Assembly: GCF_047675955.1 (NCBI RefSeq)
Contig: NC_132909.1
Span: 48,087,431 to 48,151,430 of the forward strand
DNA length: 64,000 nucleotides
Origin: Chlorocebus sabaeus
Taxonomy: Eukaryota > Chordata > Mammalia > Primates > Cercopithecidae
Direction of reading: 5' to 3'
The position numbers and the translations under genes were made by a program. The notes beneath the pieces are model-generated. The model worked only from the letters and a program-made list of their open reading frames with translations, was not told the DNA's origin and did not search any database. Of this stretch, positions 14,401 through 23,334 are shown piece by piece (the first letter of the stretch is position 1; each line of letters starts with the position of its first letter).

Positions 14401-17400
14401 AAAATAATTGCTTGAACCAGGGAGGTAGAGGTTGCGGTGAGCCAAGATTGCCCCATGCCACTGTACTCTAGCCTGGGCAACAGAGCAATACTCTGTCAAA
14501 AAAAAAAAAAGAGAGAGAGAGAGAGAAGAAAAGAGCCTATTCAGCCTGGGCAACATAGCAAGACCCCATCTCTACAAAAAAGTTTTAAAAATTCACTGGG
14601 TATGATGGCACATGCCTGTAGTTCCAGCTACTTGGGAGGCAGAGGTGAGAGGATGGCTTGAGCCCAGGAGATGGAGACCAACCTGGGCAGCATGGCAAAA
14701 TCCCATCTCTACACAAAATATAAAAACTAGCTGGGCATGGTGGTCCATGCCTATAATCCCAGTTGCTTGGGAGGCTGAGGCAGGAGGATCACTTGAGTTC
14801 AGGAGTTCAAGGCCACAGTGAGCTATGATTGTGCCACTGCACTCCAGTCTAGGTGACAGAGCAAGATCCCTTGTCTAAAGTAAATAAATAAATAATAATA
14901 ATTTTTTTAAGTTTTGAAAAGAAGCCCACCATACTGCCAGGCACTCTTTCTGCATTTGCGTTTCTCTCATTACCTTTTTGTTTTCTTTTCTTTTTGAGAC
15001 GGAGTTTCGCTCTTGTTACCCAGGCTGGAGTGCAGTGGCGTTATCTCGGCTCACCGCAACCTCCACCTCCTGGGTTCAAGCGATTCTCCTGCCTCCACCT
15101 CCCGAGTAGCTGGGATTACAGGCATGCGCCACCAAGCCTGGCTAGTTTTGTATTTTTAGTAGAGATGTTGGTCAGGTTGGTCTCAAATTCCCGACCTCAA
15201 ATGATCTGCCCACCTTGGCCTCCCAAAGTGCTGGGATTACAGGCGTGAGCCACCGCGCCTGGCCTCATTACCTTTTTCATCCAACCTGCACAATCCCTGT
15301 TTCCAACACAGGATCTTCTATTTCCTCTTCTGTTCTCACTAAATGCCCTCACCACCTATGTCTCACACACACACACACACACACACAAACCCAGTCATCG
15401 TGATGACACATTGTAAACTCCATGCTCTCAATCATACAACCAAACGTGAACATCCGCCTTCCACATTCCCATATTTTGACTGAATTTCTTTTGTCCTCTC
15501 CAAAGGTAAGACTTTCACCCACACTATGGATTCCATCATCAAGCCATGTCAGTCATCCCTCTTTCCTGCTTCTGTCATTAAATCTCCATCCTGTCTTTTT
15601 TTTTCTTTTTTTTTAAGACACAGTCTCACTCGCTCCGTCACCCAGGCTGGAGTACAGTGGCACCATCTGGGCTCACTGCAAACTCTGTCTCCTGGGTTCA
15701 AGTGATTCTCTTGCCTCAGTCTCCCGAGTAGCTAAGATTACAGACACCCGCCACCACGCCCGGCTAATTTTTGTATTTTTAGTAGAGACAGGGTTTCACC
15801 ATGTTGGCCAGGCTGGTCTTGGACTCCTGGCCTCAAGCCATCTGCCCACCTTGGCCTCCCAAAGTGCTGGGATTACAGACGTGAGCCACTGCGTCCCGCC
15901 CATCCCTGTCTTTGACTCTTCTACATCCTTCATACTTTATAAAGACTTCAGTGATTACGTTGGGTTCACCAAGACAATCCAGGGCAATTTTCCTGTCTCA
16001 AGATGTTTTTCATAACCATATCTGCAAAGTCCCCTTCTCCATGTCAAGTAGCATTTACAGGTTCTGGGGATTAGGGATGTGAACCTCTTTGGGGGGTCAT
16101 TATTCTGTCTATCATACCCATATAGTTTGGGTTTACCTACTGCAGAATCATCAAAATCTGCCTCAAATTGTAGATATTTGCATAAATATTTGCCACCCTT
16201 TCACCCCACACAGCCACTGGAAATGATATACACATTGAAGGAAGGAAACATGTACTTTTGTGTAGGGAATTAGAGTTAGGTCATCAGATAGCCAAAAAAG
16301 GCTTCTGAAATTTAAGTGTGTGATCAGATATTCCTGCCAACTACAGACAAAGGACCAAGAAAATCCGTTGCGTTACTTAATGTCATTTTATCTTCTACTC
16401 TTTCCTAAAACTTGGTATCTCTGGTGTTTGAAAATGTATGTGTCTTGGCCAGGCATGCTGGCTTACACTTGTAATCCCAACACTTTGGGAGGCCAAGGTG
16501 GGCAGATCACTTGAGGTCAGGAGTTTGAGACCAGCCTGGCCAACATGGCAAGACTGCACATCTACTAAAGATACAAAAACTAGCCAGGCATGGTGATGGG
16601 CACCTGTAATTCCAGCTACTTGGGAGGCTGAGGCATGAGAATTGCTTGAACGCAGGAGGCAGAGGTTGCAGTAAAGCCGAGATTGAGCCACTGCACTCCA
16701 GCCTGGGTGACGGAGTGAGACTCAGTCTCAAAATAAAAAAAAGAAAAAGAAAAGAAAATGTGTGTGTCTTGCTTTTATTCTGCAGTCCCTGCCATGGCTT
16801 TTCTGCAGTCTTGTTTCATACAAACAGAATGTCTTGTGATCACTACTGAAAAATTTCCTGAAGCACAATATTAATCTCTTGAGCACGTATTAATTATCCA
16901 TTAAATACTAACTATATAAGCGAGTGAAGCTGCCCATCTCGAACCCTAGAAATTACACTGAGTTTCCTATGAACCTGGGAATAAATAACTCATACTGGAG
17001 ATGGAAAAGGTATGGAAAAAAGGAATTCAGGCCTGGCGCATTGGCTCACGCTTGTAATCCCAGAACTTTGGGAGGCCAAGGCGGGAAGATCACTTTAGTT
17101 CAGGAGTTCCAGACCATCGTGGGTAAGTAACATGGCAAAATTCCGTCTCTACAAAAAATACAAAAATCAGCCAGGCATAGTGGTGCGTGCCTGTAGTCCC
17201 AGCTACCAGGAGGCTGAAATTGAAGGATCGCTTGAGCCCAGGAGGTTGACTCTCCAGTGAGCTACGATCCCACCACTGTGCTCCAGCCTGGGCAACAGAG
17301 CAAGACCCCTGTCTCAGAAAAAAAAAACAAAAAAGGAACTCAATCCTTCTTCCTTTAAATCTTATGTGATTAACAATAGATAACACTTCTAACATTTCAT

Positions 17401-17721
17401 TAATTTCCCACCTGCCTTCTTTTATAGCTCCACATTTAAAGCGACATTACACAAACGCTGGAGCTCAGAGGTCAAGACATACATTTGGAAACAGGTAGAT
17501 CTTTTTAAATGTTTTTTAATTGATCCGTAATAGACGTATATAGTTTCTAGGCACATGTGATAATTCGCTACACTCATATAAGCAAATCAGGGTAACTGGG
17601 ATATCTATCACCTTAAATATTTATCTTTTCTTCATACCAGTAACATTCAAATTATTCTCTTCCAGCTATTTTGAAATGTATGGTAGATTAATGTTAACTA
17701 TAATCACCCTACTTCAGATAC

Positions 17722-17773
<52 letters not shown>

Positions 17774-17920
17774 AGAGGGCGTTTCACTCTGTCACCCAGG
17801 CTTGAGTGCAGTGGTGCCATCTCGGCTCACTGCAACCCCCACCTCCCAGGTTCAAGCGATTCTCCTGCCTCAGCCTCCCGAGTAGCTGGGACTACAGGCG
17901 CTTGCCACCAAGCCCGGCTA

Positions 17921-17951
<31 letters not shown>

Positions 17952-19184
17952 GTATTTTAGTAGAGACAGGGTTTCACCATGTTGGCCAGACTGGTCTCGA
18001 ACTCCTGATCTCAAGTGATCTGCCTGCCTCAGCCTCCCATAGTGCTGGGATTACAGGTGTGAGTCACCGCGCCTGGCCCAGATAGATATTTTACTGCAGC
18101 ACGTTTACTTCCTCTTAACTTTGGTAACTTGGGGTTTAGGAGGCATACAAAGATGGGGCTTCTAAGAACAGGATGGAGCAAAATGAAAGCTGATATGGCC
18201 TCTTGATGTTGCCCTGACAAATATATATGGTAAGAAAACCTTATGATTAACGACTTCTTGGCCAGGCGTGGTGGCTCACACCTAGAATTCCAGCATTTTG
18301 GGGAGGTTGAGATGGGAGGATCAGTTGAGCCCAGAAGTTCAACACCAACCTGGGCAATACAGTGAGTCCCATCTCTACAAAAAATTAAAATTAAAAAATG
18401 AGCCGGGCATGGTGGCACATGCCTGTAGTTGCAGCTACTCAGGAGGCTGAGGCAGGAGGATCACTTGAACCTGGGAGGTGGAGGTTGCAGTGAGCAGAGA
18501 TGGTGCCACTGCACTCCAGCCTGGGTGACAGAGCAAGGACCCGCCTCTAAAAAGAAGAAGAAGAAGAAAAAAAGACTTCTTAAATTTCTTTTTTTAAATA
18601 AATTTTATTGCGTATATTTGAGGTTTAACCCATGAAGTTATGGGATACATATAGATAATAAAATGGTTATCTACATGTGAAGCAAATTAACATATCTGTC
18701 ATCTCACATAGTTACTTATTTTTGTGGCACAAGCAGCTATAATCTACTTATTTAACTAATTTCTTATTAAAATGGAAATTATAGGTTTTCTTTCTATAGT
18801 CTTATAGATATTTCTAAAAAATATATATTTCAGGCTGGGCTGAAATATATTACAGTGGCTCACAACTGTAATCCCAGCACTTTGGGAGGCTGAGGCAGGC
18901 GGATCACCTGAGGTCAGGAGTTCGAGACCAGCCTAGCCAACAAGGTGAAACCCTGTCTCTACTAAAAATACAAAATTAGCCGGGCGTGGTGGCACATGCC
19001 TGTAATCCTGGGTACTTGGGAGGCTGAGGCAGGAGAATCACTTGAACCCAGGAAGTGGAAGTTGCAGTGAGTCGAGGCCGCGCTATTGCACTCCAGCTCA
19101 GGCGAGAAGAGTGAAACTGTCTCAACAACAAAATATATACATATATATATAATATATATATATATTTTTTTTCAGGTTAACTAG
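1..19184 (+). CDS. ADGRE2: Adhesion G-protein-coupled receptor E2 (EMR2), 3' part of gene, eight exons
   Basis: Coding exons are 1-179 (partial), 2747-2944, 3738-3973, 8587-8653, 9579-9670, 12170-12338, 12424-12534 and 19176-19184; every junction has AG/GT borders and keeps frame. The product is the membrane half of a surface receptor of myeloid cells. It has a GPS autoproteolysis motif (His-Leu/Ser at 135-143), the tethered-agonist start SSFAVLMA, seven hydrophobic helices and a cytoplasmic tail ending KPST-VN. The tail and TM6/TM7 ([32 protein letters not shown]) fit human ADGRE2 better than ADGRE3 or ADGRE5 as I remember them. The EGF-like repeats and most of the GAIN domain lie upstream of the window. 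No stop or frameshift is present, so this part is intact. ADGRE2 and ADGRE5 exchange sequence by gene conversion, so the paralogue call rests on the tail. Confidence 0.93.
181..600. other. ADGRE2 intron, unique sequence
   Basis: Intronic sequence after the GPS exon. I recognise no repeat, RNA gene or exon here. Confidence 0.4.
601..1340. repeat. LTR-like element carrying an expanded TA microsatellite
   Basis: The segment begins with the widespread 'tcagtcggggttctctagag' start and ends near 'attaaccatcacaag', typical of an old ERVL/MaLR-type LTR. Positions 638-960 inside it are an imperfect TA tract with repeated 'gagtatatatac' and 'cctatatgtatatatact' units. These arms are complementary to one another, so the tract can fold. 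Confidence 0.55.
1341..2070 (+). repeat. Putative LTR end with an inserted antisense Alu (1429-1735)
   Basis: After an antisense Alu with a T tract at 1429-1455, positions 1739-2070 hold 'ccgccagacctgtaactacc' and a CT-rich stretch, resembling the R/U5 end of a class I LTR. Family uncertain. Confidence 0.4.
2071..2580 (+). repeat. Nested Alus: older Alu split by a younger Alu
   Basis: An old Alu left arm (about 2071-2193) is followed by a complete Alu (about 2194-2489). The duplicated site 'aaaaagttag' flanks the younger copy, and the older right arm resumes after it (cagggcatggtgcc). Confidence 0.7.
2747..2944 (+). CDS. ADGRE2: ADGRE2 exon, TM1 and TM2
   Basis: Acceptor tcccag, donor at 2945 (gtattg), both phase 0. 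It encodes EEDPVLTVITYMG, a Leu-rich TM1, the short first intracellular loop CKAIQNTST and TM2 (LHLQLSLCLLVAHLL), ending GIDRTEHE. The human counterpart differs at a few positions of the TM2 end and loop from memory. The donor is a weaker match to consensus than the other introns. Confidence 0.92.
3036..3370 (+). repeat. Alu (sense)
   Basis: Full two-arm Alu with an A-rich middle expanded to (AAAAAT)n and a 3' A tail that runs into a TG/TA microsatellite. Confidence 0.8.
3370..3545 (+). repeat. TG/TA microsatellite
   Basis: Alternating purine-pyrimidine tract (tgtgtg, tatata, tgtgta) seeded on the tail of the preceding Alu. Confidence 0.85.
3738..3973 (+). CDS. ADGRE2: ADGRE2 exon, TM3, TM4 and second extracellular loop start
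   Basis: The acceptor follows a CT-rich tract (cttctcccccag). It encodes VLCAIIAGALHYLYLAAFTW (TM3, with the Cys that pairs with ECL2), LLEALYLFLTARN, TM4 and ASRPHLYGTPS, ending with the first two bases of an Arg codon. Donor gttagt at 3974, phase 2. Confidence 0.93.
4294..4600 (+). repeat. Alu, old (sense)
   Basis: Diverged two-arm Alu, probably AluJ, ending without a clean A tail. Confidence 0.7.
4765..4830 (+). repeat. MIR fragment
   Basis: 'tgagatgcttactttgtgcc' followed by 'aggtacttttctagc' matches the end of the MIR SINE core. Confidence 0.5.
5080..5860. repeat. AT-rich inverted repeat with an Alu in the loop
   Basis: A TATA/ATTATA-rich stretch. Positions 5324-5366 (cacataatagaataaaggat and following) recur in reverse complement at about 5811-5856. 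Between these arms sits an Alu (5367-5653) and more AT-rich sequence. See findings. Confidence 0.7.
5367..5653 (+). repeat. AluY-type element (sense)
   Basis: Alu with a short internal deletion ('gagatcgagaccacggtgaa') and an uninterrupted A tail. Confidence 0.8.
5985..6290 (-). repeat. Young AluY, Old World monkey type (antisense)
   Basis: Nearly complete Alu with 'cggctagttttttgtattttt' and 'ggattgagccactgcgcc', the right-arm features used here to suggest a cercopithecid genome. Confidence 0.8.
6618..6916 (+). repeat. Alu (sense)
   Basis: Two-arm Alu ending in an A/TAAAA tail next to an L1 3' end. Confidence 0.8.
6917..7410 (+). repeat. L1 3' end (sense)
   Basis: 'cagcaatatggatggagctg' and 'cttataagcagaagctaaac' are hallmarks of the end of L1 ORF2 and its 3' UTR. 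A related old L1 piece follows at 7250-7410 ('aatattattcagccatagaa'). Confidence 0.75.
7420..8000 (-). repeat. Two antisense Alus
   Basis: One element at about 7420-7690 and an older one at about 7725-7997, separated by a short AT-rich spacer. Confidence 0.75.
8101..8406 (+). repeat. Young AluY with target-site duplication
   Basis: Complete sense Alu flanked by 'agatctcaccact' at 8088-8100 and 8407-8419. Confidence 0.88.
8587..8653 (+). CDS. ADGRE2: ADGRE2 exon, ECL2 and start of TM5
   Basis: Acceptor gttcag. The first base completes the Arg codon, then CWLQPEKGFTWGFLGPVSAIFS. The Cys is the ECL2 disulfide partner of TM3. Donor gtaagt at 8654, phase 0. Confidence 0.93.
8788..9113 (-). repeat. 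Young AluY with target-site duplication (antisense)
   Basis: Complete element with a second long T tract in its middle, flanked by 'cctaagaccact' at 8774-8785 and 9116-9127. Confidence 0.87.
9230..9512 (+). repeat. Alu (sense)
   Basis: Two-arm Alu with a small deletion in the right arm. Confidence 0.8.
9579..9670 (+). CDS. ADGRE2: ADGRE2 exon, TM5 and third intracellular loop
   Basis: Encodes VNLALLLVTLWILKNRLSSL and NNEVSTLQNTR, ending two bases into the Arg codon. The loop couples to G proteins in this family. Donor gtaaga at 9671, phase 2. Confidence 0.93.
9880..10640 (+). repeat. L1 3' end split by a truncated Alu
   Basis: L1 end sequence ('gcaacatggatgaaactgga', 'gttaagtgaaataagccagg') runs from 9880 to about 10125 and from 10300 to 10640. 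An Alu fragment at about 10130-10295 sits between the halves, with 'gaaagtagaatg' on both sides. Confidence 0.7.
10717..11500 (+). repeat. Two sense Alus
   Basis: Alus at about 10717-11029 and 11175-11500. The second ends in an (AAAT)n tail. Confidence 0.8.
11692..11996 (-). repeat. Alu (antisense)
   Basis: Complete AluS-type copy, about 170 bases upstream of the TM6/TM7 exon. It is absent from the related ADGRE fragment at 33350-33760, so it entered after that duplication or on this copy only. Confidence 0.8.
12170..12338 (+). CDS. ADGRE2: ADGRE2 exon, TM6 and TM7
   Basis: The first base completes Arg, then [30 protein letters not shown] (ECL3) and TM7 [20 protein letters not shown], ending CLLSQQ. 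Acceptor tgcag, donor gtacca at 12339; the following intron is only 85 bases. A decayed inverted relative lies at 33350-33760. Confidence 0.95.
12424..12534 (+). CDS. ADGRE2: ADGRE2 exon, cytoplasmic tail
   Basis: 37 codons, phase 0 at both ends: VREQYRKWSKGFRKL, RTESEMHTLSSSAKADTPKP, ST. This Ser/Thr-rich tail is what identifies the paralogue as ADGRE2. Donor gtaaga at 12535. Confidence 0.94.
12740..13740 (+). repeat. Old Alus in the last ADGRE2 intron
   Basis: Sense Alus at about 12740-13040 and 13437-13740, both diverged and probably AluJ. Between them 13041-13436 is unique sequence. Confidence 0.7.
13880..14905 (+). repeat. Alu cluster (sense)
   Basis: Elements at about 13880-14136 (with deletion of part of the right arm), 14212-14520 (tail with GAGA repeat) and 14538-14905 (an extra left arm fused to an old Alu). 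Confidence 0.7.
14980..15268 (-). repeat. Alu (antisense)
   Basis: Two-arm Alu. A (CA)n run follows at 15364-15388. Confidence 0.75.
15597..15902 (-). repeat. Alu (antisense)
   Basis: Two-arm Alu with a short T-rich head. Confidence 0.75.
15903..16440. other. ADGRE2 last intron, unique sequence
   Basis: No repeat or exon recognised. Confidence 0.35.
16443..17335 (+). repeat. Two sense Alus
   Basis: At about 16443-16760 and 17030-17335; 16761-17029 is unique intron. Confidence 0.75.
17428..17494 (+). other. Exon-like segment in last ADGRE2 intron
   Basis: Preceded by a pyrimidine-rich acceptor (ccttcttttatag, ending 17427) and followed by 'cag|gtagat'. Spliced after the tail exon it would read Leu-His-Ile-stop. 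No evidence of use; see findings. Confidence 0.3.
17500..17726. repeat. L1 3' UTR-like fragment
   Basis: 'aaatcagggtaactgggata' and 'tctatcaccttaaatattta' are typical of old L1 3' sequence. Related pieces recur at 18590-18790 and 32940-33115. Confidence 0.5.
17727..18080 (-). repeat. Alu with long T tract and internal (TTA)n (antisense)
   Basis: Begins with a T run of about 46 bases (17727-17772). Its middle A-rich linker has become a (TTA)n microsatellite at about 17923-17951. Confidence 0.8.
18262..19135 (+). repeat. Two sense Alus around an L1-like piece
   Basis: Alus at about 18262-18575 and 18838-19135, with L1 3'-like sequence between. A TA tract at 19136-19165 leads into the terminal exon acceptor. 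Confidence 0.65.
19176..19184 (+). CDS. ADGRE2: ADGRE2 terminal coding exon (Val-Asn-stop)
   Basis: The acceptor is a TA/T-rich tract ending 'tttttttcag' at 19175. Joining 12534 to 19176 gives Ser-Thr-Val-Asn-stop, the exact human ADGRE2 C-terminus as I recall it. Coding content is three codons; the rest of the exon is 3' UTR. Confidence 0.85.
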   Translation, partial: VN

Positions 19185-20365
19185 AAAAATCTTCTGAATA
19201 AGATCTTCCCTCTTTGCTCGTGGAAAATCTGAACAATAGTTCAGCCATCTAGAGGGGAAAGAAAAGACTTTGTTCTGTGTGTTTCAAGAAATTCACCGTG
19301 TCAGCAATATGAAGGATGTTATGGAAGGTGTGCTTGGCATTCAATTCCTGCAGAAACCGGAATTCTTCCATGCCCTACAATGTGCCCAGCAAACTCTCAG
19401 CATACGGATGGCCAGCTGTGGCCCATATCTTGGTCACTCTGAAGCACAATATTTATTTTTTTATTTTTTTTATTTATTTATTTTTTTTTTTGAGGCGGAG
19501 TCTCGCTCTGTTGCCCAGGCTGGAGTGCAGTGGCCGGATCTCAGCTCACTGCAAGCTCCGCCTCCCGGGTTCACGCCATTCTCCTGCCTCAGCCTCCCGA
19601 GTAGCTGGGACTACAGGCGCCCGTCACCTCGCCCGGCTAGTTTTTTGTATTTTTTTTTTTAGTAGAGACGGGGTTTCACCGGGTTAGCCAGGATGGTCTT
19701 GATCTCCTGACCTTGTGATCCACCCGTCTCGGCCTCCCAAAGTGCTGGGATTACAGGCTTGAGCCACCGCGCCCGGCCCCGAAGCACAATATTTATGAAG
19801 GTGTAGAAGGTTCTCCCACAGCCTCTCCTTCCTACAAAGACTCCTCCAGATCTTAAAATGAAGCAGGAAAACAAGCCTAAGAGGATTTTCATAGCAACAG
19901 CATCCGAAAGGGCTAGAATGTTCACACCACAATCTGGATTTCTTAATTTTTCTCGTTGTTGTTGTTCTCTAGTTCTACGGGTTTGATTATTTAGTCATGT
20001 GAAAAATGTTGATTATTCACACATAGATCAAGAGAGACACGGCTTCTGCCTTCATGGAGCTTTTAGGGGAAAATGAACTGGCTCTTGCAGCTAGAGTTGT
20101 CTCAGAAGCTGAAATTCCCAGAAATCAAGTTTCTACTGCTAGGCAATTGAAGTATAAACTATTTTATAAACACTGTCTTCTTTCATCTTCACACCAACAT
20201 GCAGAAAAATTTCTAAAGTTTCTCAGATCAGGAATGTGCAACAAATTCCATTTCTAAGGAATGACCTGCAAAACTCCTAAATGTGCCAAGCAAATGCCCT
20301 TTCCCCTGTCTGTTCCCTGCTTTCCTTGAATAGAGATTCTACATGACCATAAAACTTCGAAGATA
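19185..20365 (+). other. ADGRE2: ADGRE2 3' UTR (end not determined)
   Basis: Unique sequence continues after the stop, interrupted by an Alu at 19456-19780. I found no AATAAA before 20365, so the poly(A) site may lie further on (several AATAAA hexamers occur at 21660-21785), beyond the inserted LTR and Alus. Confidence 0.55.
19456..19780 (-). repeat. Young AluY in the ADGRE2 3' UTR
   Basis: Complete antisense Alu, flanked by a perfect 15-base duplication 'gaagcacaatattta' at 19441-19455 and 19781-19795. The right arm carries the 'cggctagttttttgtattttt' variant. Confidence 0.92.
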
Positions 20366-20524
20366 GGTATGGCACAGTTCATGCCCTGTAATCCTAGCAC
20401 TTTGGAAGGGTGAGGGAGGAGGATGGCTCGAGCCCAGGAGTTTGAGATCAGCGTGGGCAACAGAGTGAGACCCATCTCTACCTAAAAAAAAAAAAAAAAA
20501 TTAAAAATTAGCCAAGCATGGTGG

Positions 20525-21443
20525 TGATATAGGAATTAAGGAGAAGTCATTTAGGTAAATAGCAAAGGTAGGAAGTCCTCAGTAAGATTTTCTGTTTAAT
20601 GAAAAGCAGTCCCAAAATCGTTTTCTTTTCTAACAAAGAGCAGCCTGTAAAATCGAGCTGCAGACATAGATAAGCAAGCTGGAAGCTGGCATGGGTGGAT
20701 GCCGGCGGCTGTGCCAACAGGAAAAAGCTACCGAGACTAGGCATGTCCAAAATGGCGGCTCCAAGTTCCCTTCTCTTTGCCAGCCATGTGTACAGTAAAA
20801 AGCAGACAACATAGCATCAGCCAAGTGGAAAGCTCATTTGCATAATAAGATTAGGATGGGGTGACCAGCTTACATAGGGGTAGGCCCTAGGTAAATCAGA
20901 CACTGCCTTCTCAAGCCTGTCTACAAAATCCGGTGCACTATGATGAGGGTCAGAATTCCCATTCATTTGCCCCTCTCCCACACAAGAGAGAGAACTGTTC
21001 TCCTTTCTCTTCGTTTTGCCTATTAAACCTCTGCTCCTGGCCAGGCGCAGTGGCTCATACCTGTAATCTCAGCACTTTGGGACACTGAGGTGGGTGGATC
21101 ACCTGAGGTCAGGAGTTCAAGACCAGCCTGGTCAACATGGTGAAACCTTGTCTCTACTAAAAATACAAAAATTAGCCAGGTGTGGTGGCACACACCTGTA
21201 ATCCCAGCTACTCAGGAGGCTGAGGCAGGAGAATTACTTGAACCCAGGAGGCGGAGGTTGCAGTGAGCTGAGATCATGCCACTATACTCCAGCCTGGGCA
21301 ACAGGGCAAGACTCTATCTAAAAAAGAAAAAAAACCAAAACCCTCCACTCCTAAACTCACTCCTTGTGTGTGTCCATGTCCTTAATTTTCTTGACATGAG
21401 ACAATGAACCTTGGGTATTACCCCAGACAATGATGCCACTTCA
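20525..21443 (+). mobile_element. Solo LTR of a class I endogenous retrovirus (with inserted Alu)
   Basis: Starts TGATATAGGAATTAAGG and ends CCACTTCA, bordered by 'gtgg' on both sides (20521-20524 and 21444-21447), a 4-base duplication typical of class I ERVs. It contains 'atttgcat', 'aaaatggcggct' and a late ATTAAA signal (tattaaacctct, about 21021). An AluS at about 21038-21345 splits it, so the LTR proper is about 610 bases. No viral coding sequence is present. Exact family not named. Confidence 0.7.
21038..21345 (+). repeat. Alu inside the solo LTR
   Basis: Sense Alu flanked by near-identical 'cctctgctcct' and 'cctccactcct'. Confidence 0.75.
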
Positions 21444-21917
21444 GTGGCACACGTGGGCACAACCAGATGTGGTCCCAGCCATGGGAGGATGAGGTGGGAG
21501 GGTCACTTGAACCCAGGAGTTTGAGGTTACAGAGAGCTATGATCACACCACCGCACTCAAGCCTGGGTAACAAAGTGAGACCCTGTCCCCAAAAAATTAA
21601 AATTGAAAAAAAAAGTTTTGAAGTTGCACAGATATAGGTTGATGAACTGAAAGTCTAAAAATAAATAAAAATAAATAGTAAAGTCATTAACATAATAAAT
21701 GGAAATATATGTAATTCCAGGAACTATAACCTCCAGCTACAGAAACGCTTGTTAATCAAGAACCAAAAAGCAAAAGCAATAAAATAAAAATCTGAAATGT
21801 TTTACTTCAACAAATCTTAAAGCTTCTAAATAACAACATCATAAACAAAGTTTGATGTCAAATAATTAAAATATTTTACATTACATTACAGAAGATTAAT
21901 GTTAAGAGTATAAAATA

Positions 21918-22625
21918 GGCCAGGTGCAGTGGCTCATGCCTGCAATCCCAGCACTTTGGGAGGCCAAGGCAGGTGGATCACTTGAGTCTAGCAGTTCGAG
22001 ACCAACCTGGGCAACATGGTGAAATCCTGTCTGTACAGACAAAATACAAAAAATTAGCAGGGTGCAGTAGTATGTACCTGTAGTCTCAGCTACTTGGGAT
22101 GCTGAGGTCGGAGAATCACTTGAACCTGGGAGGTGGAGGCTACAGTGAGCCGAGATCTCATCACTGCACTCCAGCCTGGGTGACAGTAGGACTCTGTCTC
22201 AGAAAAAAAGAGCATAAAATTAACTTAGAAAGAACTCTTTCAAACCATTTATTTAAAAAAGTAAACAAGAAACTAGAAAAAACATATATACAAATGTATG
22301 AATAAAGAAATCATATGGGCCAGGCACAATGACTTGTGCCTGTAATCTCAACACTCTGAGAGGCTAAGTTGGCCAGATCGTTTGAGGCCAGAAGTTTGAG
22401 ACAACCCTGGGCAACATAGCAAGACCTTGTCTCTACCAAGAAAAAAAAAAAAAAAAAGAGTGGGCTGTGGTGGCATGCACCCATAGTCCCAGCTACTCAG
22501 GGGGCTGAGGCAGGAGGATCACTTGAGTGCAGGAGTTCAAGGCTGCGGTGAGCTATGATCGCACCACTGCACTCCAGCTTGGGTGACAGAGGAAGACCCT
22601 ATCTCTTTAAAAAATAACTACAATA
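21918..22625 (+). repeat. Two sense Alus
   Basis: At about 21918-22210 and 22318-22625. The sequence before them (21606-21917) is AT-rich and unassigned. Confidence 0.7.
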
Positions 22626-22639
22626 AATAAATTATAGGA

Positions 22640-22845
22640 AAGGAAAGACAAATGGCTAATAAATACATAGGATGTTTATCCTCACTAGTAATCAGGGAAA
22701 GTATAATAATAATACAAGAACAAAATTCTATCAAATTATCAAAAACTGAACAGTTGGACAATATTCAGGGCTGGTTTGGTTGTAGGAAATGGGCATCCCT
22801 ATATAGTGTTAGGATATTAACACAGCCACTTACCACAACAATTTG
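22640..22845 (+). repeat. L1M-type fragment
   Basis: 'gtttatcctcactagtaatc' is characteristic of the ORF2 end of old L1 copies. Confidence 0.5.
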
Positions 22846-23029
22846 AAAATTCAGTTGATTGTCTTTATTTGCAGTAATTATAACTCTATAAATTCACTGT
22901 GAACACTGAATTAGCAAATACCTAACCATTGCTCCTTGGGGAAATATGTATGTATATATAAAATCTCACATAGATTATAATGTTAAGTTCCAAAAGCAAC
23001 TCAAGCTGGTAGATTCTAATTTTTTTTGA

Positions 23030-23315
23030 GGCAGGGTCTTGCTTTGTCACCCATGCTGGAGTACAGTGGTACAAACACTGCTCACTGCAGCCTCGACCTC
23101 CCAAGGCCCAAGCAATGCTCCTGCCTCAGCCCCCCAAGTAGCTGAAACTACAGGTGCGTGCCACTACACCTAGCTAATTTTTTAATTTTTTGTAGAGACA
23201 TGGGTCTCACTATGCTGCCCAGGCTCAGGTCCCAATCTCCTGAGCTCAGGCGATCCACAGGCCTCAGCCCCCCTAAGTGCTGGGATTACAGGCATGAGCC
23301 ACTGCACCTGGCCTC
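23030..23315 (-). repeat. Alu (antisense)
   Basis: Diverged Alu, probably AluJ. Confidence 0.7.
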
Positions 23316-23334
23316 TATTTGTTTTACAAAAGAG

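Larger units (their letters stand above)
20366..21605 (+). repeat. Old Alu split by an LTR that itself contains an Alu
   Basis: Left arm at 20366-20524 and right arm at 21444-21605. The interruption is the LTR at 20525-21443. Confidence 0.7.

Noticed and set aside
15361..15390. CA repeat considered as a possible CRISPR or satellite array
   Set aside because: Simple dinucleotide run without spacer structure.
1..19184. Possibility that the GPCR is a pseudogene (as ADGRE4 is in humans)
   Set aside because: All eight visible exons keep frame and splice sites, and the tail matches ADGRE2, not ADGRE4.
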